Source of the DNA: Caballeronia mineralivorans PML1(12)
GTDB lineage: Bacteria; Pseudomonadota; Gammaproteobacteria; Burkholderiales; Burkholderiaceae
Reading direction: 5' to 3'
NCBI RefSeq assembly: GCF_001028175.1
Contig: NZ_AEJF01000127.1
Location: forward strand, 1-64,000
Length of the DNA: 64,000 bases
Shown here: positions 26,531 to 34,900 of the stretch, piece by piece
Layout: each line of letters begins with the position of its first letter
How positions within the stretch are numbered: the first letter of the stretch is position 1
Position numbers and translations under genes: made by a program
Notes under the pieces: generated by a model
Databases searched by the model: none
Seen by the model: the letters and a program-made list of their open reading frames with translations, nothing else
What the model was told of the DNA's origin: nothing

Positions 26531-27415
26531 ATGCGAGAGATCAGCCTGGACCGCTTGCGCACCCTGGTCGCTATTGCCGACCGTGGCTCATTCGCCGACG
26601 CGGCGCGTGCGCTGCACCTGGCGCCGCCAACGGTCAGCCTGCACATCGCTGAACTGGAAGACCGCATTGGGGCTCCGCTCCTGTCACGGAAGCGCGGACA
26701 TGTTCGACCGTCGGCGATAGGCGAGATGTTGGTAGGGCGCGCGCGTCGACTGCTGGCCGACGCGGAACAGGCGTTGGACGATGTTCACCGCCAGGTGCAG
26801 GGGCTCGAAGGGCGCGTGCGGCTCGGTGCGTCGACCGGCGCGATCGCGCACCTGTTGCCGCAAGCGCTTGAGGTGCTGCGTCAGCACCATCCCGCTATAG
26901 ACATTCAAGTTGCAGTACTCACTTCGCATGAAACGCTGTCCCGACTGGCGGATGGAACGCTGGATGTTGGGCTGGTTGCTCTGCCTCAGCCCCCGATGGC
27001 TGGGCTCACAATAAAGCCCTGGCGTCGCGACCCCGTCATGGCCTTCGTGCCGGCACATTGGCGATGTCCGGCTCGCATCACGCCTGAGTGGCTCGCGGCT
27101 CAGCCGCTCATTCTTAACGACTCCACCACGCGTCTCTCGCGTCTGACTGCGGAGTGGTTCGCAACCGGCGGTCACCACCCTGCGCCGCGCATTCAGCTCA
27201 ACTACAACGACGCAATCAAGAGCCTGGTCGCGGCGGGTTACGGGGCAGCGCTGTTGCCTCATGAGGCCACTACGCCTTTGCCCGACCGACGCATTGCCAT
27301 GCATGCGCTGCGCCCTGCGTTGTGGCGTCGCCTCGGCGTTGCACATCGTGCGGGACACGTCGAACGTTCCACGCAACACGTACTCGATGTGTTGTGGGAT
27401 CTCCGATTGGCGTAG
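26531..27415 (+). CDS. LysR-type transcriptional regulator
   Basis: 294 aa regulator, N-terminal helix-turn-helix (LDRLRTLVAIADRGSFADAARALHL and TVSLHIAELEDRIG), then an effector-binding domain. It is divergent from argC with an inverted repeat in the shared region, so it may link arginine synthesis to a metabolite signal. No closer family assignment is possible from sequence inspection. Confidence 0.92.
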   Translation: MREISLDRLRTLVAIADRGSFADAARALHLAPPTVSLHIAELEDRIGAPLLSRKRGHVRPSAIGEMLVGRARRLLADAEQALDDVHRQVQGLEGRVRLGASTGAIAHLLPQALEVLRQHHPAIDIQVAVLTSHETLSRLADGTLDVGLVALPQPPMAGLTIKPWRRDPVMAFVPAHWRCPARITPEWLAAQPLILNDSTTRLSRLTAEWFATGGHHPAPRIQLNYNDAIKSLVAAGYGAALLPHEATTPLPDRRIAMHALRPALWRRLGVAHRAGHVERSTQHVLDVLWDLRLA

Positions 27416-27606
27416 GAATTGCCATTTGCCGCCTCGGCTTGCTTCTGGCTGGGACGGTAGCCGATTGCGCGCCACGACGAACGAATGGCCGGTTTGTAGA
27501 AATTTGACCGGCCGAAGCGGGTCAACGGACGGTCGCGTGAGACTGCCAGTGGCCACTGGCCACAAGCTGAGAGCGCGAAAATGAATGTCCAATGGGCAAC
27601 TTGCAA

Positions 27607-28054
27607 TCATAACCACATGTGAAGGACCGGCCGGTCCCAGGGAACAGAGGCGGACGAAGGTTTGGTTCCGGTAATTCGAGCGCCCATGCGTTGGTAAAAT
27701 CCGACCGATGGTGGGTGGGATACGATGAGAAGCTTCGTCGCTCCGACCACCTGGGCATGCGCGGACATATGCTGAAAGAGAAACTTGCCCACACTTTTAC
27801 CTTGTGCTGCGTCAGGGACGAAAAGCAAGTCTAGTTCCGCTACGGGCGCGATGACTAAACTGTAGAAGCCCAAAATGCCGATTTCATGCTCGACGACGAA
27901 GACCTCGTCGTTCGCAATCTGAGCGCGTGTCACTTCGTAGTGGTGCCAATATCTGCGCGTAATGCCCAACATATGCTGTAGATGAACGCATCAATGCGGT
28001 CAAAGAATTGGCGTCTCCGCCAATCGCCCTTCGTGCAGTGGCCCGACATCTTAT
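27607..28054 (-). pseudogene. GNAT acetyltransferase, frameshifted and with start codon lost
   Basis: The downstream frame (27607 to about 27945) gives the core of a GNAT protein: VFVVEHEIGILGFYSLVIAP, DLLFVPDAAQGKSVGKFLF, then IVSHPPSVGFYQRMGA. The family's N-terminus (SLTALMRSSTAYVGHYAQIL) is present in a different frame immediately upstream, so a one-base indel lies about 27930-27960. At the expected start, an intact GGAG Shine-Dalgarno is followed after 6 nt by ATA instead of ATG (28054). It lies 10 bp after the TetR stop on the same strand, so it was once in that operon. Confidence 0.75.
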
Positions 28055-28064
28055 GCGGCGCTCC

Positions 28065-28670
28065 TTAGCGAAGTGCAGCCGCCACCGCCTCGTCAATCTG
28101 CAGCGCAAAGCGCGCTTCAACATTGGGCACCGTGTAGCCAATTGACAGTTCCAGATACGCGTCGCCAAGCACCAACTGAACGAATGTCGCTGCCCGCAAT
28201 GCAGCAGTCGATTTGTCAAATCGCTTTCGCAGAATTTTTGCGGCGAAGGCACGCACGACCTTTGCACCATTTTCGTAAAACACTTGGCCAAGTTCCGGAA
28301 GACGCTCGGCCTCAGCAACGATGGCCCGGTAAAGCCGCAGATAATCCGGCGTAATAAGGCTTCGTGCCAGCAACCATCCCAACTCGCGCAACTCGACTTC
28401 GGGTGCGCCATCGGTTTGCTCGCCCTGAGCGCTGGCAAGCAGCGCGCCCACCTGAGCGCACATCTCGCTGACCAGACCAACGAAGAGCGCCTCCTTCGAC
28501 TTGAAGTGGCGGTAGACCGTCTGTTTGCCGACGCCAGCGGCCGCGGCGACATCGTCCATCGTTGCCAAACCGAAACCCTCGCGTAAGAAAACGGTTTTCG
28601 CGCCGTCGAGGATTGCAGACCGCTTACGGCATTGCAGCGGGCTCAGGCCGGAGAGAGAAGAAGTGTCCAT
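28065..28670 (-). CDS. TetR/AcrR-family transcriptional regulator
   Basis: 201 aa. The helix-turn-helix domain at about residues 15-62 (ILDGAKTVFLREGFGLATMDDVA, GVGKQTVYRHFKSKEALFVG) precedes a helical ligand domain. It is divergent from an epimerase gene with two palindromic sites in between. The decayed GNAT gene follows directly downstream on the same strand. Confidence 0.92.
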   Translation of the reverse strand: MDTSSLSGLSPLQCRKRSAILDGAKTVFLREGFGLATMDDVAAAAGVGKQTVYRHFKSKEALFVGLVSEMCAQVGALLASAQGEQTDGAPEVELRELGWLLARSLITPDYLRLYRAIVAEAERLPELGQVFYENGAKVVRAFAAKILRKRFDKSTAALRAATFVQLVLGDAYLELSIGYTVPNVEARFALQIDEAVAAALR

Positions 28671-28698
28671 GCGAGATAAATAACAGATCGTTGAGTAG

Positions 28699-28728
28699 TT
28701 GACAAGACCAGTCAGTCTCGTTTAGATT
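28699..28728 (+). promoter_or_regulatory. Promoter of epimerase-DoxX operon with overlapping operator
   Basis: TTGACA at 28699-28704 and TAGATT at 28723-28728 (18-bp spacer) form a sigma-70-like promoter reading toward the epimerase gene. The spacer contains AGACCAGTCAGTCTCG, a partial copy of the perfect palindrome just downstream, so a repressor would occlude it. The assignment is inference. Confidence 0.55.
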
Positions 28729-28735
28729 TGTCAAA

Positions 28736-28755
28736 ACGAGACCAATGGGTCTCGT
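28736..28755. promoter_or_regulatory. TetR operator, perfect inverted repeat
   Basis: ACGAGACC and GGTCTCGT (8-bp arms, AATG spacer) form a perfect 20-bp palindrome between the divergent TetR (28670) and epimerase (28799) genes. A second, less perfect copy (AGACC...GTCTCG) lies at about 28705-28720. The TetR gene is the obvious candidate binder. Confidence 0.75.
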
Positions 28756-28798
28756 TTGTATAACTATTCAACTTCGCAGCCAATCATTGGAGAACGCT

Positions 28799-29722
28799 TT
28801 GAAACTGTTCATTACAGGTGGTACTGGCTTCATCGGGCAAGCGGTCGCGCGCAAGGCAATCATCCTCGGCCATCAGGTGACGGCGCTGGTGCGCGATGAC
28901 AGCTCGGCGGCCGCGAGCGCGCTGGCACGTCTCGGTGTGACCCTGCATTCCGGCGACCTGCGCGAGCCACAGTCTTTCGCTGGGACTGCCGGTGCCGCTG
29001 ATGGCGTGGTGCACACCGCGTCGACCAACGATGCTTCCACCGCTGCTGCTGATGAGGCCGCGACTGTAGCGATGCTTTCGCATTTGCGTCCGGGCGCGGC
29101 GTTTGTCTATACGTCGGGCACCTGGGTCTACGGCAATACGGAGGGGGAGCCCGCGACTGAAGCATCGGCGCTGAACCCGACACCACTCATCGCCTGGCGG
29201 CCCGCAGTGGAGCATCAGGTGCTGGCGCTAGCAGCACGCCGCTCGATTGCTGCAGTGATCCTCAGGCCAGCGATGGTGCACGGCTACGGCGGCGGCGTCT
29301 TCGGCATGCTTGCCGGCATGGTCCGTCAAACCGGCAGTGTGAGGGTCGTCGGCGATGGTCACAACCACTGGCCTGCCGTTCACGTCGATGATCTCGCCAC
29401 CGCCTACCTGAGCGCGATGGAGCGGGCGGCAAGTGGGGACGGTCTAGTCGCGGGACAGATCTTCAACGTGGTCGCGGAAGATGCTGTTGCCGTTGCCGAA
29501 ATGGGTGAAGCGATTCGGGCCTCGGTCGGCGCCGATCGCGTCGAACCCTGGCCGCTCGACGATGCTCGCAAATCGCTTGGACCGTTCGCTGACGCACTGG
29601 CGCTCGATCAGACAGTAAGCGGCCAGCATGCCCGGCGAGTTCTTGCGTGGAAGCCCCATGGCCCCGGCCTGATTGCGGACCTCTCTGTACAAAAGCACTT
29701 TCAGCAAAGCAACGGAGCATGA
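28799..29722 (+). CDS. NAD-dependent epimerase/dehydratase family protein
   Basis: 307 aa extended-SDR protein. KLFITGGTGFIGQAVARKAI carries the Rossmann TGxxGxxG cofactor motif; VVHTASTNDAS, a VYTSGTWVYGNTEG segment and the later HVDDLATAYLSAME match atypical NAD-binding epimerases or isoflavone-reductase-like enzymes. The catalytic YxxxK of classic extended SDRs is not evident. TTG at 28799 is chosen because GGAG stands 6 nt upstream and the Rossmann motif starts at once; the upstream ATG 28745 would lie in the operator. It is followed by the DoxX-like gene with a 4-bp overlap. Probably TetR-controlled. Confidence 0.85.
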   Translation: MKLFITGGTGFIGQAVARKAIILGHQVTALVRDDSSAAASALARLGVTLHSGDLREPQSFAGTAGAADGVVHTASTNDASTAAADEAATVAMLSHLRPGAAFVYTSGTWVYGNTEGEPATEASALNPTPLIAWRPAVEHQVLALAARRSIAAVILRPAMVHGYGGGVFGMLAGMVRQTGSVRVVGDGHNHWPAVHVDDLATAYLSAMERAASGDGLVAGQIFNVVAEDAVAVAEMGEAIRASVGADRVEPWPLDDARKSLGPFADALALDQTVSGQHARRVLAWKPHGPGLIADLSVQKHFQQSNGA

Positions 29723-30069
29723 CCATGGCGTGGAACGGTGCATCTTTCGAGTCGGTTCTCGCGGTGATCGTAGCGGTTCTGTTCGCGGTTGCTGGAGTGG
29801 TCAATCTCGCAGGACGCGGCGCGGTGAAGCGCGACTTCGCACGCTGGGGTTACCCGGCATGGTTTCATTTGCTCTGTGGCGCTCTCGAGTTGCTCAGTGC
29901 GGCACTTCTTTTTGGACAACAAACCAGAGTTTTGGGCCTAACGCTGGCCGGTGCGATCATGGTCGGCGCGCTCTTCACGTTGCTACGAAACCGGGAGCCG
30001 TTCGGGCATCTCGCCCCGGCGCTGATCTTTTCGGCTCTCGTTGTGGTTACTGTGGCGCTCCGCGGTTGA
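29719..30069 (+). CDS. DoxX-like membrane protein
   Basis: 116 aa with four hydrophobic helices; the first begins SVLAVIVAVLFAVAGVVNL and a later RWGYPAWFHLLCGALELLSAALLF segment matches the DoxX/SURF4-like family. ATG 29719 overlaps the epimerase stop (ATGA), with ATG 29725 as a close alternative placed better relative to the CGGAG ribosome site. Co-expression with a TetR-controlled epimerase is the typical arrangement in Burkholderia. Function is unknown; DoxX proteins are often stress-related membrane subunits. Confidence 0.85.
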   Translation: MTMAWNGASFESVLAVIVAVLFAVAGVVNLAGRGAVKRDFARWGYPAWFHLLCGALELLSAALLFGQQTRVLGLTLAGAIMVGALFTLLRNREPFGHLAPALIFSALVVVTVALRG

Positions 30070-30558
30070 GGCTTGCTCGCCACCAGGCGAGTGAGCCCGG
30101 GACGCTAACAGGCCGCGCGGGCAATCCGTGCTGCATGTACTTGAAATGCGCACATGGATAGCGGCATTGGAGCAACTCCAATTTGATCACGTGCGTCACG
30201 TGTCTGCTTTTTGTAGGGATGGCTGGGCGCTCCCGGTCGCCTGCCGCAGATCACCGCTTTATGTGCCACGGGAAACGGCCTCTCATGCATGTGGCAGCGG
30301 GCGGCCAGTAAGGGACCTTCGCCGACGTCAGAAGAATCGCTGACAATCCTGCGCGCATCAAGTTCCGAACTCGAGACCGGATGCGACACTATCGCCTTGC
30401 CCGAGGGCTCCCACTCACCAGGCGTACAATCCTCTGACCATATCGGGTGCCACGTCCATTTTTGGGAGAGTCGTCAATGGCGGCTGACGATACACGCCCT
30501 GAGAACCGCCAACCCATAGGCCCGGCGATTTCGCGGCCGGCAGCGGAGAACGAGCCAC
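30070..30558. other. Intergenic region, no recognisable gene
   Basis: A short stem CTCGCC/GGCGAG (30076-30091, ACCA loop) closely follows the DoxX stop but has no T-run. The rest holds only short shadow frames and the promoter side of the next diguanylate cyclase. Confidence 0.4.
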
Positions 30559-31752
30559 ATGCCCGCTCAGATAACGCTCAATCAACTCGTTCAATTGATC
30601 ATCCCAGGTATCACGGCCGTCTTTTCGCTCGGTTTTGCCTGTGCATGGCTCTACGATAGACGACTGCGCTATCTGCGCTTTCTCGCCGCTTCATTTGTTG
30701 CTTTCGCACTCGGCTCGGCAGTGCAGATCTGTCACCTGCCGGATGAATGGCGATTGAACGCGCTTATATCGGCAACGTTTTATGTGTTAAGCATTCAACT
30801 GTTGGCGGAAGGTGTTTTGCGCAGGGCAGGGCTTCACTTGCGGCTAGCGACGCATGCGTCGATGTTCGCGCTGGTGCTGGGCGGCATGTATTACTTCTCC
30901 TTCGTGACGTCGAACCTACTCGTGCGCGTCTACATTTTGAATCTCAGCGCCGGGCTGTTGATGGTGTTTACCGCGGTCCGTTTCAGGAAACGCTGCAATG
31001 GCCGCACCGTCAACCACGTTCTTCTCTGGGTGCTGCTGATCTTCGGCGCCAGTTTTTTCATCAGGACGCCGCTCACTACGATCCAACCCTTGCCGCATAG
31101 CGCTGCGCCGTTCGCGCGAACCATTTTCTGGGTCTTGCTGCAGTTGTCGCTCGCCCTGATGGGCGCTGTGTTGGGGCTCGTGCTGCTGGCCGCCGCGATG
31201 TCGGACGTGATCGACCGGCTGACTCTCGAACGCGATCTCGACTCGCTCACCGAAACGTTGAACCGGCGCGCGTTTGAACGCATGGCGGGCCGCCGCGTCG
31301 CGGACAAGCGAAGCTATCCGCTCGCGCTGATCGCTTTCGACATCGACAACTTCAAATCTATCAACGACCGTTACGGGCATGCGGCCGGCGACGCGGTGCT
31401 GCGCCAGTTCGCCGCAATCCTGCGCGCCGCGGTGCGCGAGAAAGACGTGGTGGCGCGCATCGGCGGCGAGGAGTTCGTGCTTCTGCTGCCGGGCGCTGAC
31501 GACAAATTCGCGTATCAGATCGCCGAGCGCTTGCGCACCGTGCTGGAGTCTTCACGCTTCAATGAAATCGAGGCTACGCTGTGCGTTACGACGAGTGCCG
31601 GCGTTGCCCGGTATCGGCCTGGCGAGGCGGTCGGGGAGTTGCTGGCGCGCGCCGATCACCTGCTCTATGCGGCGAAGCGCGCGGGAAGGAACCGGGTGGT
31701 CACGGAGCCGTTAGGTCAGACGTGGGATGCCCCCGAGCTTGATATCGTGTGA
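30559..31752 (+). CDS. Diguanylate cyclase (multi-pass membrane GGDEF protein)
   Basis: 397 aa. Six hydrophobic helices in the first 215 residues form a membrane sensor of unknown type. The GGDEF domain begins at about residue 225 (RDLDSLTETLNRRAFERM). It has ALIAFDIDNFKSIND, an intact GGEEF active site at 302-306 and an I-site (REKD, 293-296) with normal spacing, so it should be active and product-inhibited. GGEEF is the common active variant. It is probably monocistronic. Confidence 0.93.
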   Translation: MPAQITLNQLVQLIIPGITAVFSLGFACAWLYDRRLRYLRFLAASFVAFALGSAVQICHLPDEWRLNALISATFYVLSIQLLAEGVLRRAGLHLRLATHASMFALVLGGMYYFSFVTSNLLVRVYILNLSAGLLMVFTAVRFRKRCNGRTVNHVLLWVLLIFGASFFIRTPLTTIQPLPHSAAPFARTIFWVLLQLSLALMGAVLGLVLLAAAMSDVIDRLTLERDLDSLTETLNRRAFERMAGRRVADKRSYPLALIAFDIDNFKSINDRYGHAAGDAVLRQFAAILRAAVREKDVVARIGGEEFVLLLPGADDKFAYQIAERLRTVLESSRFNEIEATLCVTTSAGVARYRPGEAVGELLARADHLLYAAKRAGRNRVVTEPLGQTWDAPELDIV

Positions 31753-32109
31753 TCGCCCGAAGGCCGGCAAGCACTCAAACCGTACCGTCGCGGATGGGCT
31801 TGGGGTAGGAAAAAAGGGACGCGCGTAAATCCGTTCGCGCTCCAGTTCAGTTGAGTCCTCCTGCGTGACGAAATTGGGGCGCATCGCCGTGCCAGCTCTT
31901 CATGGGCCAGAGCGCGAGGTCACCAAACGCTCCACACTATTACACTGGTTTCTTGGCCTTTTGCATTGGACTCCGTCGGCCATTTTGAGACGTTCGACAG
32001 CATCGGATAGATCGGAGACAATCGGGAAATGAACACCAGATAGCGGCCGTCGTCGGTCGTTTTTCGTCGTCCGGTACTTTAATTTCCCTTTCGCCCCGCT
32101 TGTTCGGCC
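31753..32109. other. Intergenic region containing repeat copy A
   Basis: No gene seen. Positions 31977-32057 carry one copy of a diverged repeat that reappears at 32638-32718 with no gaps between the copies. Confidence 0.45.
31977..32057 (+). repeat. Diverged intergenic repeat, copy A
   Basis: Begins CGGCCATTTTGAGACGTTCG and ends CCAGATAGCGGCCGTCGTCGG. Over about 80 bp it aligns without gaps to copy B, with roughly 70% identity by eye; the first 22 and the middle GACAATCG are nearly identical. The pair flanks a GNAT gene. Likely a dispersed repeat family rather than an IS. Confidence 0.55.
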
Positions 32110-32565
32110 ATGACTCTCACCTTCGAATCACCCGACCAACCTGACGTGGTCGCCCTCATCGCCGATCTGGACACGTACCAAGACACACTGTACCCACCAG
32201 AGAGCAGGCACGCTTTGGACCTCGCGTCGTTGAAGCAACCCAATGTCCTGTTTGCCGTTGCGCGGGATAGTGAGGGCCAGGCAATCGGTTGTGGGGCGAT
32301 AGTCCTCTGCCCTGAATTCGGCGAACTCAAACGCATGTATGTCAGTCCTCGCGGCCGAGGGCAAGGCGTTGCCAAGAAACTCCTGGCTCTGCTCGAATCC
32401 CGTGCAATGGACTTTGGCTGTAAGTTGCTGAAGCTTGAAACCGGACCTTACCAACATGAGGCGTTGGCTTTGTATGCCTCGGCCGGCTATGAGCGCCGGG
32501 GACCGTTTGGCGATTACACGAACGACCCACTGAGTGTGTTCATGCAGAAACACATCGCGTCCTGA
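32110..32565 (+). CDS. GNAT family N-acetyltransferase
   Basis: 151 aa acetyl-CoA-dependent N-acyltransferase. The acetyl-CoA loop is visible as MYVSPRGRGQGVAKKLL (R/Q-x-x-G-x-G/A), with the preceding AIGCGAIVLCPEFGELKRM strands and the C-terminal ALYASAGYERRG helix. Substrate unknown. It lies between two repeat copies (31977 and 32638) and has no strong Shine-Dalgarno sequence. Confidence 0.9.
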   Translation: MTLTFESPDQPDVVALIADLDTYQDTLYPPESRHALDLASLKQPNVLFAVARDSEGQAIGCGAIVLCPEFGELKRMYVSPRGRGQGVAKKLLALLESRAMDFGCKLLKLETGPYQHEALALYASAGYERRGPFGDYTNDPLSVFMQKHIAS

Positions 32566-32637
32566 GATGTGGCTTCCTGCGGACACACGATAAAGGCCAG
32601 AAAAGTCTGAGAGCACACTTCGACGTCAGACGAATTT

Positions 32638-32718
32638 CGGCCGTTTTGAGACGTTCGACACAGCCGCCTTGACCGTTGACAATCGACGGACGAACGCCAG
32701 ATAACGACCATCATCGAC
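32638..32718 (+). repeat. Diverged intergenic repeat, copy B
   Basis: Begins CGGCCGTTTTGAGACGTTCG and contains TTGACAATCG and GAACGCCAGATAACGACC. It matches copy A at 31977-32057 in order and spacing. It falls between the GNAT gene and the C-terminal end of the PAP2 gene. Confidence 0.55.
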
Positions 32719-32733
32719 ATGAATAATCCTGGT

Positions 32734-33498
32734 TCACCATTCTTGCCCGCGTCGAATATTGACACCAGCGAGTCCCAGGCCGATAGATGCGGTCCCGTGC
32801 AGTGGTAGTGCTTTTGAAACCGACTGCTCGATCAATCGTATTTCGTCAAACTGGGTTATTAGTTCAAAACATAAGAGAAACGCGAAGGTATAACAAGGCC
32901 CGGGAAATCTGTGAAACCATCCCAGGATCGGCACTGCAAAACGCGTTCTGACGGAGTCCCGTGACATCACATAGGTGAGGACAATCCCGATCGCCGCCCC
33001 CCCGAGCACGTCGGTCGGATAGTGCAAGCCGAGATAAACGCGCGGCATGCATATGAAGATCGTGCTGTACAAAAGCGCGAGCACGCCCACGCGGCGCCAG
33101 ACGAGAAAAATTCCTGTCGCGACCGCCATCCACAGCATCGCGTGGTCGCTCGGAAAGGAACTCCAGGTTCGCAGCACCGCCTCTGGCGCACCGGCTGATG
33201 GAAAGTGCAGGTACAGTTCGGGGTTATAGATTGGTCGCCCCCGGAATGGCAAGTAATGGGCGAGAAGCCTGCCGATTGCGAGTGACAGAAGGCCGCTCGC
33301 AATCGTTGCGATGACCATTTCGCGCTCCCATTCACCACGCTGACTGGGTTTGAACCACACCCACCACAAAACGGGTATGAGTACCAAGCCCTTCGATGTA
33401 TATAGGTCCGCGATTACCCTTATCGCGTGGTTAAGCAAGTCGGAGCTAAAAGCGATGTGCGTCAGAAAAGTTTGAATTGCTGTATCGAAACTGTTCAT
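32734..33498 (-). CDS. PAP2-superfamily membrane phosphatase
   Basis: 254 aa integral membrane phosphatase with six hydrophobic helices. Motif 1 appears as LLAHYLPFRGRP, with the usual Lys not conserved, motif 2 as SFPSDHA and motif 3 as PRVYLGLHYPTDV, giving the catalytic His residues of the PAP2/BcrC type. It probably dephosphorylates a lipid such as undecaprenyl pyrophosphate. The ATG at 33498 is preceded by AGGAGAT; longer upstream frames are shadows. It converges on the GNAT gene. Confidence 0.85.
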   Translation of the reverse strand: MNSFDTAIQTFLTHIAFSSDLLNHAIRVIADLYTSKGLVLIPVLWWVWFKPSQRGEWEREMVIATIASGLLSLAIGRLLAHYLPFRGRPIYNPELYLHFPSAGAPEAVLRTWSSFPSDHAMLWMAVATGIFLVWRRVGVLALLYSTIFICMPRVYLGLHYPTDVLGGAAIGIVLTYVMSRDSVRTRFAVPILGWFHRFPGPCYTFAFLLCFELITQFDEIRLIEQSVSKALPLHGTASIGLGLAGVNIRRGQEW

Positions 33499-33664
33499 TT
33501 CGCATCTCCTTTTAGACTTATAGCGATAAAAATGCCTGTTAGCGAAAGCTGACGCTGGCGCGCGCTTTTTTTCGAACCGCGAGTGCGCCAAGTATGTCAC
33601 CCCAGACATAAGGCACAAGACGTAAAAAAATAACGGGTCCGGGGAGCAATGGCAGCGTCCCGAC

Positions 33665-33802
33665 CTACGGATCGGTTGAATCGCGCAGTGGGCGCAATTC
33701 AGTGCGTGCGATGGCCACCGGCACCGCGAACGAGTAGCGTCCGAGCATGTTGATCTTGTCATGGACGAACGACGTCAGCCTGACCTCCTCCTCAAGGCCC
33801 AC
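33665..33802 (-). pseudogene. Transposase C-terminal fragment (Tn3-family type, tentative)
   Basis: The minus strand translates to LTSFVHDKINMLGRYSFAV, then AIARTELRPLRDSTDP and a stop. Short blocks of the form N-LGRY and LRPLR occur at the ends of Tn3-type transposases, though the similarity is by memory and only about 40 residues remain. No repeats or intact gene frame this fragment. Confidence 0.4.
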
Positions 33803-33837
33803 CGGACATCCGCAGCGGTTGCCGGCAATTTGTCATG

Positions 33838-34000
33838 TTATGTCAGCACCAGGGCCAGGATCTGTTCTCTGAAGCGCTTGTGGTAATCGACGGAAGCAAG
33901 TTCAAGGCGGTGAACCATCGGGACCGCAACTTCACGAGCGCGAAGTTGGAACGGCGCATGCAAGACACCGAGGTAGGCATCAACCGTTGGCAGAAGTACG
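33838..34000 (+). pseudogene. IS1182-like transposase fragment
   Basis: Forward-strand residues DLFSEALVVIDGSKFKAVN and RDRNFTSAKLERRMQDTEV match the conserved DDE-type core of IS1182-family transposases (VAIDGSKFKAVNNRDRNFT). The usual C-terminal part is absent after GINRW, where the sequence changes. No inverted repeats are visible. It abuts another transposase remnant on the opposite strand, suggesting an old insertion/deletion scar. Confidence 0.75.
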
Positions 34001-34705
34001 AGTTCTACTCGTCCCATGGCTGTGTTGATACGCCTCGCGGTAGACAGCCTGCATCCGTTCGCGACGGAGGCCGAGGCGCTCATGGCAGGGTACAGTGCAG
34101 CGGGTAGCGAATGAGACGCTCGTCCCGGGTATGTACTCAAGATGATGACTTCAAGCGATCCGTGGACAGCTTCAGAAGCAGATCAGCTTACCTTGAGTCA
34201 ATGTCCGCTTCATAGAACGATGAACGTCAGCTCGGGGTCGCGTGCTGCCGATCACAGACTTGCGTGGTTCACATTGCGTATGCTCTTTGCATAAGGCAGC
34301 ACGCGGCCAAACTTGCAACGTTCAATGCGGCGTGGAATGAGACATCCGGTGCCTCGCGTCCGGTGGCGCCGCAATGAACTGGTCGACCATAACGCGCGTC
34401 GTCCCGACCGCCGCTCGCTTCGTATTAGCCTTGCCCTTCCCTTTGATTCGATATTGGCTCGATATCGAATCCATCGCATATCGATTGCGTTAGACGCCAA
34501 ACACCGCTTGCATCAGGCGGTCGATTTCTGCAAACACTGTCGGGTCGCGACGCTTCATTTAGGATTTCGCCGATTCGCGGATCTCCTATGTCGGCTCGAC
34601 GACTTTCTGCCACAGCATGCGCACCTCCTTTACCATTGTCGGCGGTCGAACGAATGCCAACAACGCCGGCATATGCCAGCAATCACTAACCAACGGAGAA
34701 ATCAA
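34001..34705. other. Intergenic scar region upstream of tautomerase
   Basis: No recognisable gene. It includes an inverted repeat TTCGATAT/ATATCGAA (34447-34469, 7-nt spacer) followed by further TCGATATCG-like copies, possibly a regulatory cluster. The region follows transposase remnants, so its content may be degenerate. Confidence 0.4.
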
Positions 34706-34900
34706 ATGCCAATCGTCAGGATCGAGTTGTCGCCAGGGCGGACACACGAGCAAAAGGCCAAGTACGTCGAGGAGGTGACAAAGCTCACTTCGGACGTGTT
34801 GAATTGTCCGGTCGAATCTATCGACGTCATATTCGTCGAAATCCCTCCGACGAACTGGGCGCACGCCGGGAAATTTTACGCGACGCCGAAGCAGGAATAG
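34706..34900 (+). CDS. 4-oxalocrotonate tautomerase-family protein
   Basis: 64 aa, normal length for this family. After the initiator Met, Pro1 is present (MPIVRIELSPGRTHEQK), the catalytic base once Met is removed, and the fold's next helix VEEVTKLTSDVL and strand IDVIFVEIPP follow. ATG 34706 has GGAGAA upstream. Tautomerases act in aromatic or keto-acid degradation or as promiscuous isomerases; no pathway neighbour is present, so the role here is unknown. Confidence 0.85.
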   Translation: MPIVRIELSPGRTHEQKAKYVEEVTKLTSDVLNCPVESIDVIFVEIPPTNWAHAGKFYATPKQE

